A stretch of 29,644 nucleotides of DNA from Candidatus Caldatribacterium sp. (lineage in GTDB: Bacteria; Atribacterota; Atribacteria; Atribacterales; Caldatribacteriaceae), in NCBI GenBank assembly GCA_025060675.1, contig JANXBI010000032.1:1-29644 (forward strand), read 5' to 3'. A model generated the notes under the pieces. It saw nothing but the letters and a program-made list of their open reading frames with translations. It was not told the origin of the DNA and searched no databases. Positions 23,546 through 29,644 of the stretch are shown one piece after another; the first letter of the stretch is position 1, and every line of letters starts with the position of its first letter. The translations under genes were made by a program, and so were the position numbers.

Positions 23546-23552
23546 TAAAGCT

Positions 23553-23564
23553 AAATCGATTGCA
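23553..23564. promoter_or_regulatory. Candidate LacI-type operator at the transcription start
   Basis: AAATCGATTGCA, with a perfect AATCGATT palindrome at its core, lies on the predicted start of transcription, where repressor binding would block initiation. The LacI-family gene at 28086 is the natural candidate regulator. Confidence 0.5.
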
Positions 23565-23648
23565 GAAAGGAGGGGTGAAAAGGGTAAATTGTTGGAGCCT
23601 TCTGTTTTTCCTCTCCACACAGACTACCGATAAGGAGGGTTTGCAACT

Positions 23649-25118
23649 ATGAGGAAGGGATTTGTTGGTGTTTTTGTGGTGTGTTTTGTGGTTCTTGCCT
23701 TGAGTGTGGCGGCGTGGGGAGAAGGAAAGACCATCAAAGTCCTCGCTATGACTGGTCCCTGGGTCAGCGGCCCAGTGAAAGTCCACGGTGAAGAGTGGGG
23801 GAAAATGACCGGAAACCGAGTGGAAGTGATTGAGGCAGATTTTGCGGACCTCTTCCCTAAGATGCAACAAGCTGCGGCGACTCGAAGCAAAGCTTTTGAT
23901 ATTCTCCTTGCCGGAAATATTTGGATGGCCGACCTGGTAGGGTGGGGGTACGTTATTCCTCTTGACGACTACCTGAAAGACCCAGAGGTTCAGTACGAAA
24001 CCGATGTGCCCGATGGGATTAAACTGAAGAATATGTTCGGTGGCAAGACGTATGGACTCATCTGTGACAACGACAACATGTACCTTTTCTACCGCAAGGA
24101 TGTCCTTGGAAATCCCGATTATCGGGCGAAGTTCAAGGAAAAATATGGTTACGAGTACAATGTTCCCCCGAAGACTTTGGATGAACTCATCGATGTTGCT
24201 GAGTTCTTCAACGGATGGGATTGGGATAACGATGGAGAAATTGAATATGGCTTTGTGCGAAGCACAAAACGCGGCGCCCAGACATATTTCTACTCCCTTC
24301 CTTGGGTTGCTCCCTATGTTGTTGTGCCCAGGGACAAGGCCCCAGCTCAGGGTATCCTCTATTTCCAGCCTGATATGACTCCTCTTGTGAATAGCCCTGG
24401 ATGGGTGAGAGGAATCGAGAAATTCATTGAAATGGGGAAACGAGGGTGTGGTCCTGGCCTTGATTGGGTACGGGGTGACGTGATTAACGAAATGATTTTG
24501 GGACATGCAGCTATGGCTATTGACTGGGGTGACATTGGTCCAAATTCCCACGACGTTCAATCAAAGGTTAAAGGGCTCATTGGATATGCGCTTCCGCCGG
24601 GGACAAAGGAGTACTGGGACTGGCAAAAAGGTGAGTGGGTACAAACTGAAGACGTTCACTATGCTCCAGTGCATTGTTTCAATGGTTGGTCTTTCTACAT
24701 TACTTCGACCACTGACTATCCAGACCTTTGCTGGGATTTCATAAAGTATATGATAAGCCCCGAAGTTAGTGCGAAGGACGTGGCTAACCCCTTCTCCGGA
24801 TACCAACCTTGGAGGAAATCCCATATGGAGAATCTGGAGCCTTGGGTTCAGGCAGGATGGACCGAAGAAGAAGCTCGTGAGTACATTGCCAATACCCTTG
24901 CTGTAACTGACCATCCCAACGCGGTCATCGACATTCGTATCCCCGGTTCTGCTGAGTACATGGATGTGTATGAACTCCATCTCACTGTAGCACTTTCTGG
25001 GGAGAAATCGGTACAGGACGCTATGAATGACTGCGCAGCGGAATGGAACGCTATCACCGAGCGTCTTGGGAAAGAGGCGCAGACGAAGTTTTACCGGCAA
25101 CACTTAGGTCTTGAGTAA
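23649..25118 (+). CDS. Extracellular solute-binding protein of a sugar ABC transporter (family 1)
   Basis: This 489-residue protein begins with a signal peptide (basic MRKG, hydrophobic core to about residue 21, probable cleavage near Ala-Ala-Trp-Gly at 21-25). It has no cysteine lipobox, so it should be a free periplasmic protein. The mature part has the family 1 binding-protein pattern: an early VKVHGEEWGKMTG segment, AFDILLAGNIWMADL, GLICDNDNMYLFYRKDVL (the hinge region), and a late WSFYITSTTDYPDLCWDFIKYM block. It is aromatic-rich, as carbohydrate-binding members are. AGGAGGG precedes the ATG. A terminator-like hairpin separates it from the permease genes, a common way to make more binding protein than permease. 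The substrate is not identifiable from sequence. Confidence 0.92.
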   Translation: MRKGFVGVFVVCFVVLALSVAAWGEGKTIKVLAMTGPWVSGPVKVHGEEWGKMTGNRVEVIEADFADLFPKMQQAAATRSKAFDILLAGNIWMADLVGWGYVIPLDDYLKDPEVQYETDVPDGIKLKNMFGGKTYGLICDNDNMYLFYRKDVLGNPDYRAKFKEKYGYEYNVPPKTLDELIDVAEFFNGWDWDNDGEIEYGFVRSTKRGAQTYFYSLPWVAPYVVVPRDKAPAQGILYFQPDMTPLVNSPGWVRGIEKFIEMGKRGCGPGLDWVRGDVINEMILGHAAMAIDWGDIGPNSHDVQSKVKGLIGYALPPGTKEYWDWQKGEWVQTEDVHYAPVHCFNGWSFYITSTTDYPDLCWDFIKYMISPEVSAKDVANPFSGYQPWRKSHMENLEPWVQAGWTEEEAREYIANTLAVTDHPNAVIDIRIPGSAEYMDVYELHLTVALSGEKSVQDAMNDCAAEWNAITERLGKEAQTKFYRQHLGLE

Positions 25119-25124
25119 TACTCT

Positions 25125-25153
25125 CCCCACCCCTTCTTGGGGTGGGGTTTTTT
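25125..25153 (+). terminator. Intercistronic terminator-like hairpin
   Basis: CCCCACCCC (25125-25133) and GGGGTGGGG (25139-25147) form a perfect 9-bp stem with a 5-nt loop, followed by six T (25148-25153). It probably terminates part of the transcripts after the binding-protein gene. Confidence 0.85.
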
Positions 25154-25171
25154 CATTTTGGAGTGGAGCGT

Positions 25172-26047
25172 ATGGCTATACGGGCAGAACGACGTATAAA
25201 GTATGCGATGATACTTCCTGTTCTCATTTTTATCCTTGCTCTTGCTATTTTCCCCTTGGTTTTCTCTATCCTTGTGTCTTTGAGTCAGTGGACACCGGGA
25301 ACGGGAGGATTGCGATTTGTAGGTCTTAAAAACTTTCTCGATATGACCCGCGATCCTCGCTTTACGCATGCTTTTCTGCTTTCCTTTCTCTACGTTGGAT
25401 CAGCTGTGGGGCTTGAGCTTGGTCTTGGTATCTTGCTTGCCATGATTCTCCAAAAAGATGTGATAGGGAAGCACTTTTTCCGAGTCGCGTACATGCTTCC
25501 TATGCTTCTTTCCCCTGTGGCCATTTCGTACGTCTGGAAAATGATTCTCGATTACAATCGAGGACCGCTTAACTACTTTTTGAGCTGGTTTGGTATAGCA
25601 CCGGTAGAGTGGTTAGGAAAAGGTGGGACAGCGTTTCTTTCCCTCATACTTGTTGATGTATGGCAATGGACGCCTTTCATGATTTTTACAATTCTTGCCG
25701 CTTTTGAATCAATTTCCGAAGAACTCTATGAGGCGGCTCTTGTTGACGGTGCTTCCCATGCTCATGTGTTCTTTCACATTACGCTTCCTGTGGCTTTTCC
25801 GGTCATTATTACTGTGGTGCTTTTACGTGTCATCGATGCTTTTAAGGTTTTCGATACCGTGTATGTCCTTACCGGAGGGGGACCAGGAACTGCTACGGAA
25901 ACGCTGAACTTTTACATTTACCTTAAGGGCTTTCGAGCTTTTAACCTTGGGTATGGAACAGCGATGTCTTGGGTACAGCTTGTCATTATTAGTGTTATGT
26001 TCACCTATCTGACCCGATTCCTTTATCGGATAGGGGTGTTGCGGTAA
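25172..26047 (+). CDS. Sugar ABC transporter permease, UgpA/MalF type
   Basis: This 291-residue integral membrane protein has about six membrane segments and the cytoplasmic EAA loop ELYEAALVDGASHAHVFFHITLP, which docks to the transporter ATPase. A TGGGPG segment, usual for the first permease of carbohydrate uptake-1 transporters, is near the C-terminus. The ATG at 25172 has GGAGTGGAG before it; an in-frame ATG at 25142 lies inside the terminator hairpin and is unlikely. It overlaps the second permease by one nt (TAATG). No ATP-binding gene is in the operon. Confidence 0.95.
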   Translation: MAIRAERRIKYAMILPVLIFILALAIFPLVFSILVSLSQWTPGTGGLRFVGLKNFLDMTRDPRFTHAFLLSFLYVGSAVGLELGLGILLAMILQKDVIGKHFFRVAYMLPMLLSPVAISYVWKMILDYNRGPLNYFLSWFGIAPVEWLGKGGTAFLSLILVDVWQWTPFMIFTILAAFESISEELYEAALVDGASHAHVFFHITLPVAFPVIITVVLLRVIDAFKVFDTVYVLTGGGPGTATETLNFYIYLKGFRAFNLGYGTAMSWVQLVIISVMFTYLTRFLYRIGVLR

Positions 26048-26949
26048 TGGCGGGAACGTACTTTAAAGTTCGGGGAAATTGGCAAAAAATAGGTATTTAC
26101 GCTGTTCTCCTTTTTTGGCTCCTTTTCACGCTCTTCCCCATTTATTACAATGTGGTAACCTCTTTCAAGGAGCACGAAACAGTTTATGCTCCACGGCCCA
26201 AGTTCTTCCCCTTTATCGACTTTAAGCCAAGTCTCCTTGGGTGGATTCACCTCCTTGGACGGACAGCTCCAGGAGAGCCCGAGTATCAGGTCATGAAGAT
26301 TCTTGGAAACCGTGGTGTGTACCTTCGCAACAGTGTCATTGTGGCTTTGGTGAGTTCTCTCATCACCGTTACCCTTGGGGTAATGGCTGGATATGCTCTG
26401 ACTCGTTTTGTGTACCACCGCTGGCGGAATACGAACATTGCCTTTTTCATCCTTTCCCAGAGAATGTTCCCGCCGGTAGCTTTGGCTATGCCCTTTTTTA
26501 TTCTCTTCAATACTCTGGGGCTTCTTGACAATGTTCTGAGCCTCATCATTGTTTACAGTGTTATGAACCTCCCTCTTGTTACCTGGATTGTGAAAGAGTT
26601 CTTTTCGGATCTCCCTCGGGAACTCGAAGAAGCTGCAATGGTCGACGGATGTTCCCGTTTTGGGGCGCTCTTTTCTGTGGTTATACCTCTCGCCATTCCG
26701 GGGATTGCTGTTTCTTTCCTTTTCTCCTTTATCTTTGCTTGGAACGAGTTTTTGGTTGCTTTAACGCTCACCTTTGAGAATGCTAAAACCTTGCCCTTGC
26801 AAATGGCAGGATTAACGACTCTTCGTGGTCCTCAGTACTGGGATATTGCAGCGAGTTCTCTTGTTATCATTATCCCTCCGTTGCTTGTGACGATCTTTGC
26901 CAACCGTTACATCATCCGTGGGCTGTCTCTTGGCGCTGTGAAGGAGTGA
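26047..26949 (+). CDS. Sugar ABC transporter permease, UgpE/MalG type
   Basis: This 300-residue protein is the second permease half. It has about six membrane segments, an FPIYYNVVTSFK segment at residues 30-41 and the EAA loop RELEEAAMVDGCSRFGALFSVVIPLA (about 193-218). The C-terminus has the conserved QRMFPP-type and AWNEFLVAL segments (the latter about 236-244). Its ATG overlaps the first permease's stop, and the ribosome-binding site is weak, which suggests translational coupling. The URO-D-like gene begins 4 nt after its end, so the transporter and that enzyme are almost certainly co-expressed. Confidence 0.95.
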   Translation: MAGTYFKVRGNWQKIGIYAVLLFWLLFTLFPIYYNVVTSFKEHETVYAPRPKFFPFIDFKPSLLGWIHLLGRTAPGEPEYQVMKILGNRGVYLRNSVIVALVSSLITVTLGVMAGYALTRFVYHRWRNTNIAFFILSQRMFPPVALAMPFFILFNTLGLLDNVLSLIIVYSVMNLPLVTWIVKEFFSDLPRELEEAAMVDGCSRFGALFSVVIPLAIPGIAVSFLFSFIFAWNEFLVALTLTFENAKTLPLQMAGLTTLRGPQYWDIAASSLVIIIPPLLVTIFANRYIIRGLSLGAVKE

Positions 26950-26953
26950 GATT

Positions 26954-28111
26954 ATGGAAAAAGCGGAGAAGAAAATTTGGCGGGTGGTGAAAGCTCTGAA
27001 GGAGAGAAAAGAGCCGGACCGGGTACCCCTTACGGACTTTTACTGGAGCGGGTTCCTGGCGAATTGGAAGAAAGCCTTGGGGCTTCCCGAGGAGACTGAC
27101 ATTTACAGGTACTATGACCTTGACGTTAAGGTCATCTCTCCGAACATGGATCCGAAAATCGAAAGTTGCACCATTCTTGAGCAAACGGAAGACTATGTCC
27201 TTTTTCGCAGTGGTTTTGGCTGTGTTGTTAAGAAGGTCTTCTCTGCTCCCATGCCTATGTTTCTCGACTTTTCGGTGAAAAGCGCTGATGAGTTTGCCTC
27301 TTTTGCTTTTGATAATCCTCGAGACGATCGCCGGTACTTTGAGAAACGTTGCGACATCATCAATTGTGGTGACAGCTTTGGCGAACTGCCGAGTTTTGTC
27401 GAAGAAGTCGAGCGGAACAAAGATACGTTTTGCCTCTTTGGCTCTATCTGTGAGCCTTATGAAGCCATGTGGCGTATACGGGGAACTGAGGGACTTCTCA
27501 TGGACCTTGTCCTCGAGAAAGAGAAGGTAAAAGCTTTTGCTGAGCGGATAACAGACTTTATGCTTGGGATTGCTGAGCGGGAGATTGAGCTTGCTCCTTT
27601 GACTGGAATGATTATTTGGGGCGACGTGGCGTACGATAAGGGCATGTTCTTTTCTCCGAAGCTTTGGAGGGAGATCTTCTTCCCTTGCGTAAAGAGATTG
27701 TGTGACTTCCTTCACCGACACAATCTTATCGTTGTTTACCATGGGTGCGGAAGAAGCCTCGATATTTTCCCTGACCTTATTGAAGCTGGGATTGACGTTT
27801 ATAATCCTCTTGAAGCGAAAGCAGGAATGGATCCAGTAGAGTTGAAACAACAGTATGGAGGTCGGATAGCCTTCTTTGGAGGTATCGACAGTCGCGTCTT
27901 GGGTTATGGCACCTGGGAGGACATTGAAAAAGAAGTTCTCTATAAGCTCCAGGCAGCTTATGGTGGAGGGTATATGCCAGCTTCAGACCACTCTGTGGCA
28001 AGCAACGTGGACCCATTACTGTATGACCGACTTGTCCGTTTCCTGAAAGAGCGAGGAACATATCCCTTGCGACTTTCGCAAGAAAATGACCACGATTTAC
28101 GATGTTGCTAA
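26954..28111 (+). CDS. Uroporphyrinogen-decarboxylase superfamily protein, MtaA/CmuA-like
   Basis: This 385-residue cytoplasmic protein has the URO-D superfamily layout but is not a heme-synthesis HemE: the N-terminal substrate residues of HemE are absent and the neighbours are transport genes. The segment VVYHGCG contains His263 and Cys265, which match the HxC zinc motif of MtaA-type cobamide methyltransferases. The usual third cysteine is replaced in a PASDHSV segment near the C-terminus. GIDVYNPLEAKAGMD and the GGIDSRVL segment are other superfamily landmarks. A role in moving a methyl group, perhaps from a methylated sugar to a corrinoid, is an inference. A GTGAG site lies before the ATG. 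The last 26 nt overlap the LacI gene. Confidence 0.85.
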   Translation: MEKAEKKIWRVVKALKERKEPDRVPLTDFYWSGFLANWKKALGLPEETDIYRYYDLDVKVISPNMDPKIESCTILEQTEDYVLFRSGFGCVVKKVFSAPMPMFLDFSVKSADEFASFAFDNPRDDRRYFEKRCDIINCGDSFGELPSFVEEVERNKDTFCLFGSICEPYEAMWRIRGTEGLLMDLVLEKEKVKAFAERITDFMLGIAEREIELAPLTGMIIWGDVAYDKGMFFSPKLWREIFFPCVKRLCDFLHRHNLIVVYHGCGRSLDIFPDLIEAGIDVYNPLEAKAGMDPVELKQQYGGRIAFFGGIDSRVLGYGTWEDIEKEVLYKLQAAYGGGYMPASDHSVASNVDPLLYDRLVRFLKERGTYPLRLSQENDHDLRCC

Positions 28112-29087
28112 AAAGGCAGGAGTTTCTCCGGCTACCGTTTCCCGGGCGCTGAGTGGGGCAAAGGGCGTCAGTGAGGTTACCCGACGCAAGGTCCTTGCAG
28201 CTGCAAGGGAACTCCATTACTCTCCAAACTACATCGCTCGAAGTTTGAAGAAACGCCAAACAAATACCATCGCACTCATTATCTCCGACATAACCAACCC
28301 TTTTTTCACTACTCTTGCTCGAGGTGTTGAGGATAAAGCTTCTGAACATGGTTTCAACACGATTTTCTGTAACACCGATGAGGACCCTAAAGTTGAGGCT
28401 GCCTATGTGGAGTTGATGCTTCGTCGGCAGGTCGACGGTCTCCTGATCTCAAGCTGTAGTGATGGGAGGTCTTTGGAAATCCTTGCCCGGAAGAATGTTC
28501 CTGTAGTTCTTGTGGATCGGAAAATTCCTCATTTCCGCTGGGACTACGTTGTGGGAGATAGTGAGTACGGGGCATACGTCCTTACCCGGCATCTTGTCGA
28601 AGTCCATGGTAAGAAGAGAATCGCCATTATCTCCGGCCCCCTCACCCTTTCCACGAGTCGGGAACGGGTGGAAGGATATCAAAGGGCGCTTAGAGAAGTA
28701 GGTGTTGTTCCTTCCTCAGATTTCATTCTTATCGGGACTTACAAGGAAGAGTTTGGTTATCAGGCAATGAAGGAGCTTCTTACCAAGAGACTCTCAATCG
28801 AGGCAGTTTTTGCAGGGAATAATGTTATCGCTGTTGGAGCTATCCGGGCAGCTCGGGAGCTCGGGGTACGGATTCCTGAGGATCTTGTCCTTGTAACTTT
28901 TGATGATTTTGACCTTGCTTCGGCTCTTTTCCCTTTCCTCACCACGGCAAAGCAACCGGCATACACCATTGGGACCCTGGCTGTGGAAATGCTCCTTGAG
29001 CGTATCCGGGGAGAGAAAATACGGGAGCGCCGGGAAGTTGTCCTACGACCGGAAATCATTATTAGAAGGTCTTGTGGGTGTCCATAA
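28086..29087 (+). CDS. LacI-family transcriptional regulator
   Basis: This 333-residue protein has the LacI helix-turn-helix (TIYDVAKKAGVSPATVSRALSG, residues 3-24) and hinge helix (SPNYIARSLKKRQTN, about 46-60). The periplasmic-binding-like effector domain follows (IALIISDITNPFF, about 63-75; VDGLLIS; later VTFDDFDLA). It overlaps the end of the URO-D-like gene and has only a weak ribosome-binding site, so it is likely coupled to it. Two AAATCG-type sites at the operon promoter are its probable targets, which would make this an autoregulated, substrate-induced operon. The effector sugar is not known. Confidence 0.94.
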   Translation: MTTIYDVAKKAGVSPATVSRALSGAKGVSEVTRRKVLAAARELHYSPNYIARSLKKRQTNTIALIISDITNPFFTTLARGVEDKASEHGFNTIFCNTDEDPKVEAAYVELMLRRQVDGLLISSCSDGRSLEILARKNVPVVLVDRKIPHFRWDYVVGDSEYGAYVLTRHLVEVHGKKRIAIISGPLTLSTSRERVEGYQRALREVGVVPSSDFILIGTYKEEFGYQAMKELLTKRLSIEAVFAGNNVIAVGAIRAARELGVRIPEDLVLVTFDDFDLASALFPFLTTAKQPAYTIGTLAVEMLLERIRGEKIRERREVVLRPEIIIRRSCGCP

Positions 29088-29100
29088 GGGGGGGATTGCG

Positions 29101-29424
29101 ATGCGTCGCTTTGGCATGGTTATTAAGCTCAAACCGGACAAAGTTGAGGAATACAAAGCGCTTCACCGAAATGTCTGGCCAGAAGTTCTGCGAACCATCA
29201 AAGACTGTCACATTCAGAATTACACCATTTTCTATAAAGATGGGTACCTCTTTAGCTACTACGAGTATACAGGGAATAACTACGAGGAGGACATGAAAAA
29301 AATGGCGTCTGATCCGGTAACCCAGAAGTGGTGGGCTCTCTGCAAACCATGTCAGGAACCTCTGGAAACCCGGAAAGAGGGTGAGTGGTGGGCAGAGATG
29401 GAGGAGGTTTTCCACCTTGATTGA
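29101..29424 (+). CDS. L-rhamnose mutarotase family protein
   Basis: This 107-residue protein belongs to the RhaM family (COG3254), which interconverts alpha and beta anomers of L-rhamnose and related L-sugars. His22 matches the position of the catalytic histidine of E. coli RhaM, and Tyr41, the FSYYEYTG segment (51-58) and Trp77/Trp78 (KWW) are the usual active-site surroundings. The ATG at 29101 has a GGGGGG-rich site; longer frames upstream lie inside the LacI gene. It is the last gene of the operon before a strong terminator. It suggests that the transported compound is an L-6-deoxysugar such as rhamnose or fucose, though relatives act on other sugars. Confidence 0.92.
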   Translation: MRRFGMVIKLKPDKVEEYKALHRNVWPEVLRTIKDCHIQNYTIFYKDGYLFSYYEYTGNNYEEDMKKMASDPVTQKWWALCKPCQEPLETRKEGEWWAEMEEVFHLD

Positions 29425-29446
29425 AGCTCGAATATTCATTTAATGG

Positions 29447-29474
29447 ACCCCCCTGTACAGAGTGGGGGTTTTTT
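29447..29474 (+). terminator. Terminator of the sugar operon
   Basis: ACCCCC (29447-29452) pairs with GGGGGT (29464-29469). The loop contains a CTGTACAG palindrome, and six T (29469-29474) follow. Confidence 0.82.
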
Positions 29475-29501
29475 GTTATACTTTTCTCGTGAACGTTAAC
29501 G
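29454..29501 (+). promoter_or_regulatory. Possible promoter and operator of the second LacI gene
   Basis: TGTACA (29454-29459), 17 nt and TATACT (29477-29482) are a fair promoter. The -35 lies in the loop of the preceding terminator. A CGTTAACG palindrome (29494-29501) just before the ATG could be an autoregulatory operator. Confidence 0.4.
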
Positions 29502-29504
29502 ATC

Positions 29505-29644
29505 ATGACATCAAGGAAACGTCCAACCATTAAGGATATTGCCCGTCTCTCAGGATTTTCCGTTGGGACGGTCGACCGGGCGCTCCATGGGAGGCCAGGC
29601 ATTCATCCTGAAACCCGCAGAAAGATTCTTGCCGTAGCGCGGGA
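29505..29644 (+). CDS. LacI-family regulator, N-terminal part (cut by window edge)
   Basis: Only the first 46 codons are in the window. They encode a LacI-type helix-turn-helix: TIKDIARLSGFSVGTVDRALHG (about residues 8-29), then RPGIHPETRRKILAVAR. The VDRALHGRPGI variant of the usual VSRAL-x-G is typical of LacI regulators that precede ribose- or rhamnose-type ABC systems, so another sugar operon may begin here. No Shine-Dalgarno site lies before the ATG, and the predicted leader is only about 16 nt. Confidence 0.85.
   Translation, partial: MTSRKRPTIKDIARLSGFSVGTVDRALHGRPGIHPETRRKILAVAR

Noticed and set aside
23442..24560. 372-codon open frame on the minus strand
   Set aside because: Antisense to the solute-binding protein and its promoter; no motif and no ribosome-binding site of note.
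1..29644. CRISPR arrays, insertion sequences, prophage, rRNA
   Set aside because: No regularly spaced repeats, transposase or phage proteins, or rRNA-like stretches were seen on reading both strands.

Overview
This window carries about 29 densely packed bacterial genes, most of them co-directional with overlapping stops and starts. It also holds three tRNA genes and several textbook sigma-70-type promoters (TTGACA-like, 16-18 nt, TATAAT/TACAAT). I see no rRNA, CRISPR array, transposase or prophage gene. GTG starts are common. A c-di-GMP-type sensor, a periplasmic solute-binding protein without a lipobox and a Bacillus-like housekeeping gene order are all present, while the sporulation genes that normally sit in that order are missing. 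This would suit a diderm, probably anaerobic and possibly thermophilic heterotroph with Firmicutes-like synteny, for example in or near Atribacterota. That placement is an impression from gene content and order, not a demonstrated classification.

Layout: (1) 1-1170: the N-terminal part of an iron alcohol dehydrogenase (minus strand) diverges from a YjbQ/UPF0047-type protein, with a perfect 29-bp inverted repeat between them. (2) 1242-4965: a CHASE4-HAMP-PAS-PAS-GGDEF sensor with a degenerate HD-GYP tail, a class II (fuculose-phosphate-type) aldolase, and a small four-cysteine protein on the minus strand. (3) 5025-7073: lipoate genes lipB and lipA, overlapping a membrane-anchored methyltransferase. 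(4) 7109-18607: tRNA-Gly, then tRNA-Gln leading directly into a long gene string: glmU, prs, rplY/ctc, pth, a PAP2-like membrane protein, mfd, mazG, a PRTase-like protein, an S4 protein (RqcP-like), a truncated glycerate-kinase-like protein, a cyclophilin-like protein, eno and an ftsB/divIC-type gene. (5) 18685-21807: tRNA-Ala with its own terminator, leuS and comEA. (6) 21804-23354, minus strand: an AAA-type ATPase followed by an Asp23/Gls24 protein. (7) 23517-29474: a catabolic operon with a sugar-binding protein, two ABC permeases, a URO-D/MtaA-like protein, a LacI-family regulator and an L-rhamnose-type mutarotase, closed by a strong terminator. (8) 29505-end: the start of a second LacI-family regulator.

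The gene string in region 4 links cell-wall precursor synthesis (GlmU), PRPP supply, ribosome maintenance and rescue (bL25, Pth, RqcP), transcription-coupled repair (Mfd), nucleotide sanitation (MazG), glycolysis (Eno) and division (FtsB-like). Region 7 looks like uptake and processing of an L-6-deoxysugar-type substrate. Its odd member is the methyltransferase-like URO-D protein, which suggests, but does not prove, that an O-methylated sugar or a corrinoid-linked demethylation is involved. That operon is the best candidate here for an undescribed system.
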